Source: Reticulitermes speratus
Lineage: Eukaryota > Arthropoda > Insecta > Blattodea > Rhinotermitidae
Assembly (NCBI GenBank): GCA_021186555.1
Contig: JAJKFL010000003.1
Coordinates: 49,005,630-49,069,629, forward strand
Direction: 5' to 3'
Length of the DNA stretch: 64,000 nucleotides
Made by a program: the position numbers and the translations under genes. Positions within the stretch are counted from its first letter, which is position 1, and each line of letters opens with the position of its first letter. Below, piece by piece: positions 34,145 through 45,660 of the stretch. The notes beneath the pieces were generated by a model. That model was given only the letters and a program-made list of their open reading frames with translations, ran no database searches and was not told where the DNA came from.

Positions 34145-34335
34145 CAAGAGAAAGATTATCAGTTTTTTTTTTCATTAACATGAAATTGACAGGGAAAACC
34201 GAAGTACTCGGGGATAAATCTGTCCCAGTGCCACTTTGTCCACCACAAATCCCACATAGACTGACCCCGGGATCGAACCCTGTCTCCGCAGTTGGATGCC
34301 GGCGACTAACCGCCTGAGCCATGGCACGGCCCTTA
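34145..34335 (-). mobile_element. SINE-C, best copy
   Basis: Minus strand: the head reads GTGCCATGGCTCAGGCGG with B box GGGTTCGATCCCGGGG, then TGTGGGATTTGTGGTGGAC. The T-rich stretch at 34,164-34,173 is its tail. Confidence 0.85.
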
Positions 34336-35054
34336 ATGCGTGTTACTAACAACATGCTTTAGATAATGGCTAAATTAGTAAAATGTGTCTTCTTCCATGT
34401 TTTTCGCGGCCACTCTCCAAAGAGTTTTCCTCATGAAAATGCTATGTGTCCTTTGCAATGCCAATATCAGTAGTTATTACGATTTTTTTCAAGGAGACAT
34501 TCTGGTATTTCCTTGACTTTGAAGCTCTATGCGCTGTGGTTTGCGAGTGTAGGAGTGTGTAGCTTATTGCATTTCCTGAAGCGAAGATCTGCGCTGAACT
34601 TGACTAGACTACGTTACGTATTTAGAATTACGTTGTTTTCATTTCGTGAATTTTTTGCATGACAGCTAACCGAATATTCTTAAAACTTTATTAGTCTGTA
34701 TCGTGAAGGAAGGGAGGATAAAACAGAAAACATAGAAAAAAAACTCTCTTTAGTATTAGACGTTGAATAATAGACTAAAATTCACAGGCCCTCTGTTTAC
34801 CTTCAGAATCACATCCAACACTCTTAGCAGATTTGAAGCTCCGGGTTTGCAGCAAACTAAGATGTGTGTCACTTCAGCTGTAACTAAACAATTGCACCTC
34901 TTAACCATTTTAAGCCCAGTAGTAACTACAGATCCCACCTGTTTCAGCCTTAAAAACTTACTTTTTGATTACGAAGTTTTTTAATATTCATTCTCACGAT
35001 AAAGATCGATTACTTCTAAAAAAGAGTATTGAGTTTAAATAGACTAGTCTTGCT
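34336..35054. other. unassigned DNA
   Basis: No gene recognised. Paired frames on both strands near 34,760-34,980 have no known motif. Confidence 0.5.
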
Positions 35055-35190
35055 CAGGATAGGGACAGGTGGCGGGCTCTTGTGAATGCGGTAATGAACC
35101 TTCAGGTTCCATAAAACGCGGGAATTTCTTGACTAGCTGACGACCTGCTAGCTTCTCCAGAAGGATTCTGCTCCATTGAGTTAGTTAGTT
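35055..35190 (+). mobile_element. LINE 3' end
   Basis: Translates as [20 protein letters not shown] followed by a stop, the last residues of a common insect LINE ORF2. The 3' UTR follows (TTGACTAGCTGACGACC). Only about 135 bp remain. Confidence 0.88.
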
Positions 35191-36837
35191 ATTAGAACTA
35201 GTCTTTGTAATTTACGCACAGTGTGTTTTCTGCGCTATACGAATCAAGTTTTTAAAGTAATGTTTAATAGTTTCAGGTTGGCAGGTATTAACGTAATGCG
35301 AACTGCATTATCCTCACATTCAGATAGGTTATCTTAGTGGCAGACGGCGCCAAAAACTCAAGCTTACTAAGCAGGAGAACATAACGATGAAAGCTGTAAA
35401 AATCATTTGTAGAAATGTTGTTTGTATTGAGTGTTACCAGGATTTAGGCTTACAGCATGTGGAGAATGTCCAACACCGTAAAAATTAATGGCGCCGTTTC
35501 TCGAATAAATTGTGGCCTACGTAATGTCCTGCTGAGAATCGAAAGGTGCCATTTCAATGCTGTCAGACTTTTGGACACAAGTGTTGCTTGCAGTTTAATG
35601 ACTAGTAATTCTGGCTTGGCAAAAAGCAGAGAGTTATACGGAGCTGTGTCTGTCTAACTTAGTGAAGGCGTCGTCGTGTGAGGTGACTTCACGAAACATG
35701 CTTTATCGACAGCTTCAATTTTTAATTTAAAGCGTTTTGTGCGCATGTAAGGTTGTTAGAGGACCTTTATGGACGATGTACGTACGTCGAAATTCGATTC
35801 GTTTAAATTTTGCTCCCGCTAGACCATCGGCAGCATTAACACCTATAGAAACGAAAGACAAACTGACACACAAACAAACAATGTCCTGCGTAGACTAAGC
35901 ATATCATGTCTAGTCACCAGCCTATCGTTTGACGGGCTGTCATAGAATTCACACGCTAATCGGCGAATTATTCCATTGCACGCTTCTTTATTCTTTACAC
36001 AAACCCAAAATTAATTTCATCTATCGGCGTGCTGCCATCATATTTTCGACACTGAAATGTTCTTTCAGCCTCAGGCCGTACCTCACAGTGAACAGTCTCG
36101 CTCGATTATAATACCTGGTTCCTTAGCCAAGGTCGCGTAACTCACAGAACATGAACCCCAGTAAGAATATTTACCATGGCAACCAGGGTGTGACTCAATC
36201 ACTCACAGAAAAATGTTATGTAACTTAGATGATAGTGACAGTATAATATCTCATGAATGTAATTTTTATAACACCGTGAACATGTCTTTTGTTTAGATGG
36301 GCCTAGTACGTTACACGTGAATCATCGAAAATTTGACCAGTAAGGTAATGATGTGTCATTCAAATATAATAATTATTTTACAAAAGGTAACTGTAAGGTA
36401 TGGGAGAAATGAGATACACGCACACAACTGTGGCAAGAAGGCCAGAAGTAAAGAGATGGCCACGTGGGAGACATACACGTAGGTGTTTGGGGGGGGGGGG
36501 GAATATTAAATTGTGGCGGTTGGCGTAATATGTGGCAATCCAGTTTCCTGCAAGTATCTTTATCTATAAAGAATGTTCTATGTATGCCATATATATAATA
36601 TTCCCTTTCCTTTACTCGCATGTCACTTGCTGTTGTACATATTTCTCATTGCCACTTCTGAAGTACATTTCCCCCTCCCCTCCCCTCCCCAGTACAGGCA
36701 TGATCAAAAGATGATGACTCCCTTCCAGTTACTGTTACAAAGTGTCCCAAGACCGTTCTTTTCATTCATTATTCAGTATTCCAGATATCCCCGAGGTGGA
36801 TACAGAACTTGTCGTTATAATAACATAACATAATACA
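35191..36837. other. unassigned DNA with a G13 tract
   Basis: No gene recognised. A run of 13 G lies at 36,489-36,501. Confidence 0.5.
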
Positions 36838-37166
36838 GAATGAGTCTTACAATAAAACACAATAATAGTGAGTTAAGTGAGTGAATACAATAATAGTAAG
36901 TTTATAAATATAATACATAAAGAAGCCCTCAGGTTTTACAGTAAAATGGGATTAGTTCGTAATAATAACCGAACTTTCATATAATCACATAGCATAATAC
37001 CGAATGAGTCTTACAATAAAACACAATAATAGTGAGTTAAGTGAGTGAATACAATATAGTAAGTTATAAATATAATACATAAAAAAGCCTCAGTTTTACA
37101 GTAAATAGGATTAGTTCGTAATAGATAACCAAGGGATAATGATATAGTGTACAAAACCGAGCCTTA
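36838..37166. repeat. 164-bp tandem duplication, two units
   Basis: TGAGTCTTACAATAAAACAC occurs at 36,841 and 37,005, and the sequence after each runs in parallel to GGATTAGTTCGTAAT with small indels. Confidence 0.95.
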
Positions 37167-37345
37167 AAATTAATACCTATATAATAAAATTTTGATGCAT
37201 GTCATGATTGTTCAAAGTACTCTTCTAATGTATAAAATGAATTTGTGTACAAAAATTTTTTCAGAGCAGCTTTGAATTTTTTTATGTTACCATTGACATT
37301 CTTTATGTCCGAGGGTAGTTTATTAAAATTTTTTTTCTAACATCA
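36838..37345 (-). mobile_element. 5'-truncated LINE with duplicated 3' UTR
   Basis: On the minus strand FNKLPSDIKNVNGNIKKFKA then ALKKFLYTNSFYTLEEYF ends at a stop (37,202-37,204). The NKLPSDIKN...FKKFL pattern is the C-terminal signature of Jockey/CR1-type LINEs. The following 3' UTR contains a 164-bp tandem duplication. Confidence 0.85.
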
Positions 37346-37784
37346 CTGCATGAATTTGCTCCATTACAAATTTAGTTATTACATCTGGCAGTCTGATATG
37401 AATAATTTGATTTAGACTCTACTATTTGTACAGAACGTGAGCAACGAAGCTGCTGCTACTTCTTTGCATCTCTTGGCAGTTGTCGATTGTAATGGGTTGC
37501 CGGATTCAGATTCAGATGTAGGTCTTCATCAGTGACACAACCTAATATAATTTCTTGTACTGTAATGAATGTCTAATGAATAGCTAAGCTGCCTTCCATG
37601 TTTACGTCAGTAATCCACTTGTCGAATGAAATCTATCTTCGTTGATTGTATAAAGCTCTTGGATGAACTGAATAACAAATACAGACCTAACTGAAAGACG
37701 TCCCTGGATGTTTCATGATTCAAAATAGACGGACGTGATGTTCGGTTATACTGGCAAATGCTTAACTGTAATTGATTATAGTGT
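37346..37784. other. degraded upstream LINE DNA or unassigned
   Basis: Minus-strand frames may continue the adjoining LINE with frameshifts as far as about 37,480. Beyond that nothing is recognised. Confidence 0.4.
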
Positions 37785-37970
37785 TATGGAACCCGAAAGC
37801 AGGAAGATCAAAATTAAGGTGGTTGGACCCATTGAGAATGATTTGAAATCGATAGGTGTCAAGCGATGGAGGAAGAAAGCAAAAAGACAGATCATATGGG
37901 CTATCATTCTGTAGGACGCACTGGTTAAACTATAAGGACCGCATGCCAAAGAAGAAGAAGTTACGGAATC
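37785..37970 (+). mobile_element. 5'-truncated LINE with GAA tail
   Basis: AGRSKLRWLDP in one frame, then ENDLKSIGVKRWRKKAKR in another, a stop, and a GAAGAAGAAG tail at about 37,950. The first part matches the Arg-Pro-Lys-Leu-Arg-Trp-Leu-Asp linker of LINE ORF2 tails. One frameshift separates the parts. Confidence 0.82.
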
Positions 37971-38159
37971 CGATATTTCATAACCTTTAAAACAAACACC
38001 CGCAAAAGGACGGCTGTATAGGTAAGATCAGTACTCAATTCGCTATCTACAAATTTTGTTTTCAATAAATGGAATTGTACTCATTTTTGTGTGTGACGAA
38101 TCTGTAATTATTCTCATATGTTTCATATTGACTGATAAATGTGAAAACCACTGATAATT

Positions 38160-38899
38160 TTTCGTGTCCTATAATTTTTATGTATTGCCGCGTACCACTG
38201 GCGTTACACGGACCCTTTTCATCATTCCAATACGTGCCGGCGTTACCATGGTGACAGTGGATTCGTCCCGGTTCGGTTGGTTCTCGGGTTTGGTTGCGTT
38301 TGTGTGCGACACAGCAGCGCTCGGCACGGTACGGCTTGGAACCAGCCTAGCAGGCTGGCCGGCAGAGAGCGAGCAAGCAAGCCATCGTGCAAGCGGTGCG
38401 AAAGAAAGGAAGGAAACGCTGGGGGTAGCAGGATCATTCCAAGTTGCTCACTGCTACATTCTGTGCGCCAGTACACACCAGATAGATACTTGGTTAGCTT
38501 CTCACGTGGTTGTGAGTTAACTTAAATCTGTGATTGGATCTTTTTGACAACGATTATTACACCATGTGGGACATTGTTACAGCCTGAATTGGTATAAACG
38601 ACATAGGTTAATGAGCTGCAAGCGTAGTTCTCTGTGGTTGTTGGTGCATGGTTTCCTTCTTTCTGATCATATGTACATGTTTTAAACTGTGAACAGAGAG
38701 TGTTTTGGTGCAGTTTATAAAATACACCTGTATTTCGATCACCTGAGATTGTTTTTGGACATTGTCGTCTTTATCTGCTGTAGATCTGAGATTCTTGCAG
38801 TCAACGTACGAAGAACGTGCGGCATTCACCGTGTTCATTTCAGCCATTTGCACAGCAGTTTGTGGAGCAGCAGGCCGTGTGTGTAACGTAAAACGCTGG
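38160..38899 (+). promoter_or_regulatory. candidate promoter and first non-coding exon
   Basis: A GC-richer segment with many CpGs (38,225-38,420) in an AT-rich region, and free of recognised repeats. A CCAAT box lies at 38,227-38,231 and GTTACCATGGTGAC at 38,242-38,255, close to the symmetric X-box bound by RFX factors. A strong splice donor, CTG|GTAAGT, lies at about 38,896-38,904. DNA to the right shows T>A and G>C on the plus strand in the lines I counted. A 118-codon frame here (38,164-38,520) shows no domain and I do not call it a gene. Inference only; no coding exon was found downstream. Confidence 0.4.
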
Positions 38900-39944
38900 T
38901 AAGTGTACAACATTCGAGACACAACTCGTTATGTTATTGATTCTGTGGGTAACCTCTACTTTATCAACGGTTACTGATTTTGAACGCCTCAACGAATCGT
39001 AGATTGTTCATGTGCTAGTAAAATTCTGTGTAGCTATTTTCGGTGATATTTCAGTTTAGCGTTTTAAGCGTGTGGCTTTCTTTGTTTAAAGTTATTTTCA
39101 GGGAATGTGTCACATGTTTTATGGAGTGCACTGTATAACATGTTACTGCCCTGATGGATAACCGACCGAACGTACATGGTGTTCATGCTGTCGACGCATT
39201 AATTTTTAGTAACTGCATTCTGGGTGACTAGTTTTGGTCTTAGTTTTATGTCGTTTATATTCGTTCCTCGTGTGTGTAACACATCGCTCGAAATTGTTTG
39301 TGTGAGGCTGGGTGTTGTTCTAGTACCGGCATTATCTACCCATGTAAAGCTGTGTGTTTTGAAGAAGTGAGGTTATATTGCATTCTGCTGCGTAGATTGA
39401 GATCATTGTTACTGTCTTTGTCTGCAAACAAAGGAGCTGTTGAGTAATTGTTCGTCCAGGTTTTAAATAAAACCTGCTAGGCTTTATAGCAGCTTGCACC
39501 CGATGTGTTATTCTTCTTCTTTTTTGGGGGTAAGGAAATGGGATAAATTACTTTTACCCTAAAACGTAGGCTATGCTTTCTTGATACACGACCTGCGTCG
39601 GGTTGGGGTGCAAGGGACGAATGGACGAGAAACGTGTCTGATTAATTTCACGTGATTTAACACGTATTCTGCAATCTCGAGATTCCACCTCATTGTACAA
39701 ACAAAATGGCAGGAACTGCTGGATTCAAAAGTTGTGGGGATGGAGTGCAGCCCCTTTCATATCCACACTGCTGTGTTACCCTGTGTAATAATTTAACATA
39801 TCATGTGTGAGGGTTATTCACAAGGGAAATATGAAGTTTCTTCGTGATAAATATCGGTTTGTACCCATTAATCTACCAGACCTGCAGTGTTAGTAAGGAA
39901 TTAACATCAGAAAGTGTTACCATGTTTTATTTTCAGTAAGATAT
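38900..39944. other. unassigned DNA, possible intron
   Basis: T- and G-rich on the plus strand (one 60-base line from 39,061 counts A11 C6 G14 T29). No frame, RNA or repeat recognised. Confidence 0.45.
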
Positions 39945-40045
39945 TTTTTTAAACCCTTTATTTTCTCCTTCCTTGTATACATCATACCAACCGGCATATT
40001 ACATAAAGATCATACAATTGTTCCATTAACCAACTGTTTCGGAAT
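39945..40045 (+). repeat. dispersed repeat R2, copy 1
   Basis: CTTTATTTTCTCCTTCCT, then GTATACATCATACCA and GGCATATTACATA, matching 43,745-43,845 over about 100 bp in the same orientation. Family unknown. Confidence 0.85.
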
Positions 40046-41107
40046 CCTATTCTCGGTACATCCCCCCGACCTATATGTGTAATGATTGACATCTAAGTAG
40101 CTGTAGTGAAAAATTCTAACTATATCAAAAAACACATACCCACTAACTCTACTCTACTTACAGCAAGGCATGTTTCGGTAGTAAGATATTTATGATACAC
40201 TATGCAATGCAGTGTTCGTCAGTAGTGAAATGTGTTGTTATTACGAATTATTTTACAATTTTAGTGAAGTGTGCTGCTTTTACGAATTATTTTACAATTT
40301 TTTCCGTCCTAATGTGAAGGTATTTATCAAGGTAGTGAAGTGATCACATCGAAACAGACTGGTTTAGGGCACAAAACCGATGTTTTGGCGTTTATTGTGT
40401 ACTCGAAATTAAATTATTATATTTTATTTTCGACTTAAAATTGAATTATAATAATTTGGTTGCATTGTCAAGATATTCCATAATTCATTGTTCTGGATTT
40501 TTATCTGGTTGATTCAGAGACTCCAGTTTTAGAGACTGAGTAATTTTTGCATATGCCACACGCTAAGTTATTTGTATGTGTCTTTTCGATTTGTGAACAG
40601 TCAAGTTTTAGAGATCATGAAATGAACACACGCATCGTTTGACTGATGTTTTTCGTTATTCACATGAAAGTAAATTCTGTACTCTAAGAGATGTTCTGGC
40701 AGAGTTGTTGATTAAGATCCATCTTTTGGGATATGACGCTGTATTGGTTGGAAAATGCTTGGTAACTGTTTTCTAATTACGAACCATTTACTAGTTCGAC
40801 GAGGCGTCATGCCCCAGAGGACTTGAATCTTCGAAATGTATGCTGCTATACTGCTGTAATTTCGAGCTTACTGAGAATTATGCTTTTCACATTGAACGTT
40901 TAGGCAGAAGTGATGAGATGTACAAGAATGATGCAGCTTGCTGTTGAAATATGTATTCTGTGGTGGTGATGGTATAGTTATGTATACAATGAGCTGTCTT
41001 GTATCTTATCTCGTCCTTTAAACACCACCAGTGAATGCTGTTCTTTCATAGTGAATTAACCGTAAGCATGTAGTTGGAAGGGAACAGACTGTGGAAGTAA
41101 CAGTCTT
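40046..41107. other. unassigned DNA
   Basis: No gene or known repeat. GTTATTACGAATTATTTTACA-like words repeat locally at 40,236-40,305. Confidence 0.45.
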
Positions 41108-41460
41108 TTTCAGGCGCGTTCGCATAGTCGCGAAAAGCGCCTGTTACCTAAGTCATGTCCGTCCGTTCGTGTGTCCGCATATGTCAGCGCAGCTCCCACT
41201 GGGCGGATTTCCGTGAAATTTGATATTGGAGAGTTCCATGAAAATCCGTCGAGAAAATCCACATTTGCTTAAAATCGGGTACTTGACGTGAAGACCTAAC
41301 TAAGTACGTTTAATTATTGTTGACGACATTAAATCGCCGTAAAAGCGTTCTCTTCGAGTGAAATGGTATCAAACTCTTAGGATAGCCGAGGAGATATAAA
41401 CTTTACGCGAACTCGCCTCGTTGTTACGTTATACGTACATTGCCTCTCTTGGCTGAGATT
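41108..41460. mobile_element. GGCGCGTTCGC repeat family, short copy 2
   Basis: GGCGCGTTCGC at 41,113-41,123 and GCGAACTCGCC at 41,407-41,417, then the shared ATACGTACATTGCCTCTCTT right end. About 170 bp shorter than copy 1 between the inverted repeats, so internally deleted. Confidence 0.8.
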
Positions 41461-42189
41461 AACAGGAACCGTATGATTTATTGTAAATATTAATATTGAA
41501 CTTAGCTATCCCTGTGTCCTGTGTAATGCTACCTCCATACTTAAGACACTTTCTTAACCGTAACTTGGATATACGTTGTCTGTGTGCTTTACTTATGAAA
41601 TACAAATTTTTTTTCAAACGGTGTTCTCCGTTACGTAATACAGAGACTGTACCAAGGCGTTCTTTATTTTTTCTTTTACATGGACCTGAGCAGTGAATGC
41701 AGTTTTTACGATATACAGTGAAACCCCGCAATATTGTGTTCAGATAGTGTCCCGAACGCGGTCGTACTTGTATCTACGAAGGCCGTGAGCCATGATACTT
41801 TTGTCATTGCCAAGTTCAAGGTCGGTTGTTTGCGGATTCGGCAGTTGTGATAGGGAATGGAGGAGCACCGATCGGTTTTTTTAAACAGTTAAGTCGTATT
41901 ATATCTTCTAGAAAAGAGAAGGACTCCATAGAATAGTGTCCTGTTTAAGACGCTGACAGTTGTACAGCTGAAGAATGATTCCTAACCTTTTATGGAACCC
42001 GGACCTTCATTAGCATGCTTCCCAGTGCACGTCACTGGATGCTGGCCTTAGTGGTGTCAGATTCACCCACACCGTTTCTTGAAGATACGTTTTAATAACA
42101 TGGGTAGAATCAGCTTTCTCCGTGGCGGCCCCCTGTGGACACGGTAAGAAAAGTTCAGATTCAATAACATGCATTGAATTTCTTGATCA
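41461..42189. other. unassigned DNA
   Basis: Paired frames on both strands at 41,459-41,731 show no recognised motif. Confidence 0.45.
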
Positions 42190-42200
42190 GATGATAAACT

Positions 42201-42436
42201 TTTTTTTTCATGGCTCGACGGCCCCTAGTGGGCCAGGGCCTCTTCATTGTCGAGGCTTGATCACAATCAGACACACCACACACGGTAGGACTCTGGACGG
42301 GTGATCTTCCCGACGCAGAGACCTCTACCTGACAACACTCAGAAGAGGCAGAAATTCATGCCACCGCCGGAAATGTAACCCGCAATCCCAGTAAGCGAGC
42401 GGCCGCAGACCGACGTTTTAGACCGCGCGGCCGCTG
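42201..42436 (-). mobile_element. SINE-A, full-length with target duplication
   Basis: Exact 11-bp duplication GATGATAAACT at 42,190-42,200 and 42,437-42,447. The head is at the right (CGGCCGCGCGGTCTAAAACG); the B box is eroded to GGGTTACATTTCC. Confidence 0.93.
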
Positions 42437-42509
42437 GATGATAAACTGTTAGCTTGTCAAAATTGACTCTTCTTGATGGAATTGGCCGGTTTTGTCATAC
42501 ACTGTAGGC

Positions 42510-42657
42510 CAGGGGTGCACAAATCCCGGGTGACTGAATTTTGTACAGTGGCGTTTAAGGTTTGTGGGTCTACAATGTGGATCTTGCTTCATGTCACGTT
42601 TCTGGTGTCTAGAATTTTGGGGTGACTCCTAGATTTTTGGAAATCTGTGGACCCCTG
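42510..42657. mobile_element. non-autonomous hAT-like element, CAGGGGTG family, 148 bp
   Basis: Starts CAGGGGTGCACAAATCCC and ends ATCTGTGGACCCCTG. The flanking 8-mers CTGTAGGC and CGCTGGGC match at 5 of 8 positions, so the target duplication is eroded or absent. Shares CATGTCACGTTTCTGG with 12,761-13,019. Confidence 0.78.
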
Positions 42658-42894
42658 CGCTGGGCTTTCCTTCAGGTTCACCGTAAACATTATTTTAAAA
42701 TAGCATAAAATTGGGCAATAAAGTCGTATTAATAACAGAATTTTGATTGTAATGTAATTATTTCAATTTACTGAAATTCAGTAATGAAGCACCAACTACG
42801 GAGGACAACGGCTTGACACTTCCTGCATTTGATGGCCTTGCCTTTTTTTTTTCTACTGTTAGTGTGTTGTTTAACGACTCCTTCAGATGATTCG

Positions 42895-43020
42895 TTGGTG
42901 ATGATTTAATGAGTATGGAACATCGGTAGAATGATACTGATAGCAAAAACCGAACTTGTCGGAGGAAAAGTGGCACGGTATCACAATGTCCACCACAAAT
43001 CACACACAGATATGCCTTCA
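42895..43020 (-). mobile_element. SINE-C, 3' part
   Basis: GAAAAGTGGCACGGTATCAC then GTCCACCACAAATCACACA match the body of 34,145-34,335. The tRNA-like head is missing. Confidence 0.65.
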
Positions 43021-43744
43021 GGTGTTGTTTTAAAACTTCTTTATTTCTCTCTGTTTCTTCCTTTCTGCTAATAACAATGAAGGTGTAACTTCCCAAGAAT
43101 ATAAAGACTTTTTATACATTCTCGTTGGCAGGTCTCTGGAATTAACTGTGTGCACAAAACTGAAACAATGCAATATCAGAACTTTAATAGCATTTAAAAC
43201 ACTGCTGTCTGCTCGTTTCTCTGTAGGTTGGTATTAAATAATTTTCATTTTCCCGTATCTGATGGTGTTCTCTGGTCGGCGTAAGGGAAACGCAGTTGGA
43301 AAGTTACTACCGACGGACTGACCGAAATAGAAGACAGTGACATACGTTAAACAAAGCCCGTTATTATAAACGACTGTTGTAAAGTTTTACTCACAGAATT
43401 AACTCGCATCGGGCGGACGGTTGACCGTAATTTTCAAACTCTTGCCATCACGAGCTTCATCCGTCATTGTTACTACCCAGAATAATGCTTAGTTGTCTTC
43501 TGCCACAGAACCACGTGGGTGCTGTTGATCTCTCTTCTTCGGGTCTCCAGATCCCTAAATATTTTTACTCATTTTAGATTCCACCCGCGGTGCATGGGCA
43601 TTAAATCGCAGGAAACGACTCGGTGTTTTAAAGCGACAAGCTCAGACGCATATGAAAAGCTGACATTTTGTAAATCATACCGTGTCTACAACAGTTGTTG
43701 AAGTGTGTGTTGTCAATACACTCAAAAGATACAGAACGTCTTTT
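43021..43744. other. unassigned DNA
   Basis: No gene or repeat recognised. Confidence 0.5.
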
Positions 43745-43845
43745 TTTATTTTTTTAAAACCTTTATTTTCTCCTTCCTCGTATACATCATACCATCCGGC
43801 ATATTACATATAGATCATACAATTGTACCATTAACCAACTTCTTT
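43745..43845 (+). repeat. dispersed repeat R2, copy 2
   Basis: Matches 39,945-40,045 with few substitutions, including CTTTATTTTCTCCTTCCT and the GATCATACAATTGTACC/GATCATACAATTGTTCC word. The two copies are in the same orientation about 3.8 kb apart. Confidence 0.85.
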
Positions 43846-45524
43846 AATCGTCTTACCGGGCATGGAGAAATACGAGCTGGTTTACGCAAGACCAGTCTGC
43901 CGAGCGTTGCATTATCATAGCAGGGCTAGAATGTGACGCACTCCTAGGTGTCTGTTGTCTCATGCAGAGGAGATGGTTATTTCATGTGAGGATGTTTCCG
44001 GTTCAGTAAAGAGTGTCCGTCTTACGTTTGAAAAGTAGTGTGTATTATGGAAAGTACTGTAAAAAGTATCCTGCAGAGGAATAGTGTACAAAGTACTGGA
44101 AAAATATCGAACCTCAGGTTCGTTGCTGGACAGAAATAAAATTAAAAAACTTGTGTTTATCTTGGTTAATGCGCGGTTTACGATGAGTAGGACCTTAAAC
44201 GGCCAGAGTGACACGGTGTTGTACGAATGCTCCTTGCAGTTCTTGAAGCTTCCTTTACGCCACCTCAAAATGTTGTGACTGCTCGAAAATCATACGACCC
44301 GCGTTTTTCAAAGAAGCAAATTCCGATTGTTACGTTAAATTATTCTGGCACCTTTATTGGCGGAAGTAGCATAAAAAGAGAAAGTATATGACAATCCACA
44401 TTATTTTCAAGAACTAAAAACAATATTCAAAACGAAATTGCCTGTGTTTGAAGATAAGAGCCCTGTCGCGTGTCGAGATATATTTTCAGAATGTGCAAAC
44501 CTACTTAGAAGCTGGAGGTCGGCATTTCGAGACGTGTGAAATAAGGTTCGGTGAACCGCAGGGGAATACGGTTGGAGGCAAGGCAAGCTGCGTATGCGGT
44601 AAAGCTGCCACGACAGCTGCCGTGCTAAGGGCAGATTCTAGTGATACGCCCTGTATTACCTCACAGTGGTTTTTAAGCTACACAGAAAGTGTTGTTTTGG
44701 AATGTCATCAACTGTCAAAATTTACTCGTGATTCACGCGATCCAATTCTCAGCTTGGTTTTGATCCGACATTTTCGTAACGCTGGGTCCATCGATACACA
44801 CAAAGTACGACTGAACTGCAGAAATACATCTCTGAATGCTGTGAAGTTATTTTACTTTCCTTGCCCCGCTGTCATCGGAATATCATTTAAAAAAAATTGA
44901 ACAGGATATTCAGTGGCCATGTTTCTAGTCTCCAAACGACACTTTCGTGAATGTTTGTCCAAACCGAGGCAACAGCTCCCTCTTTGGTATGTGTTGACTT
45001 TTTGACGTCTTATCTCTTCCAAGAGTCACATTGACATGGCTGATAAGAATTGTAGATGACTGCTGAGGTAGCCTACTGGTATCCTATTCAAAAGTTGAAC
45101 GAAGTGTCTGCTGTAGATAGCTGAAATGCGCTTGTCGACTTGTCCGCTCTGTGGCATGACGTTGTCAGGGAAATGCAACCGCTGTACGCCTTTAAAATAA
45201 TAATGAAGGTTGTTGCAAAGCCTCTGTGATTGGGGAGGGGGGGTTCAAGATTATTGATGGGGTGGAACAATCTGAAATGTGAAGGGAAACGAGGTCTGCA
45301 AGAAATTCTAATCCGTACATAATTTTTAAACAATTTCGTGCTTGCTGCCTGTGTTTGGTAATGGTTTCACTACGTTCATAGGCCTAATTACAGCGAAGGG
45401 CGTGTTTGTAAACATTTTCGCAGATTTTGCAGTTCCCCGTAGCCTGTGTTTTCTGACTAAAGCTGGCCTGCACATTGTAGTGCCATTTAAAGTTTTGCTT
45501 CTTGTTGACCATTTAGTATTATTT
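43846..45524. other. unassigned DNA with an unrecognised 150-codon frame
   Basis: A plus-strand frame at 44,448-44,900 is one of the longer frames outside repeats. It has six scattered Cys, no signal peptide, no membrane segment and no motif I recognise. No splice context is convincing. Most likely a chance frame; a lineage-specific exon cannot be excluded. Confidence 0.4.
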
Positions 45525-45660
45525 GCTGATAGGGACAGGTGGCGGGCTCTTGTGAGTGCGGTAATGAACCTTCGGGTTCCATAAAACACGGGGAATTTCT
45601 TGACTAGCTGACGACCTGCTAGCTTCTCAAGAAGGACTGTGCTCCATGGAGTTAGTATTT
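45525..45660 (+). mobile_element. LINE 3' end
   Basis: [19 protein letters not shown] then a stop and the 3' UTR (TTGACTAGCTGACGACCTGC). Near-identical to 35,055-35,190, and cut at almost the same 5' position. Confidence 0.88.

Noticed and set aside
38164..38520. 118-codon gene in the GC-rich segment
   Set aside because: Frames on both strands are open because of base composition; more likely a non-coding first exon.
44448..44900. 150-codon host gene
   Set aside because: No known motif, signal or convincing splice sites; length is within chance for a 64-kb window.
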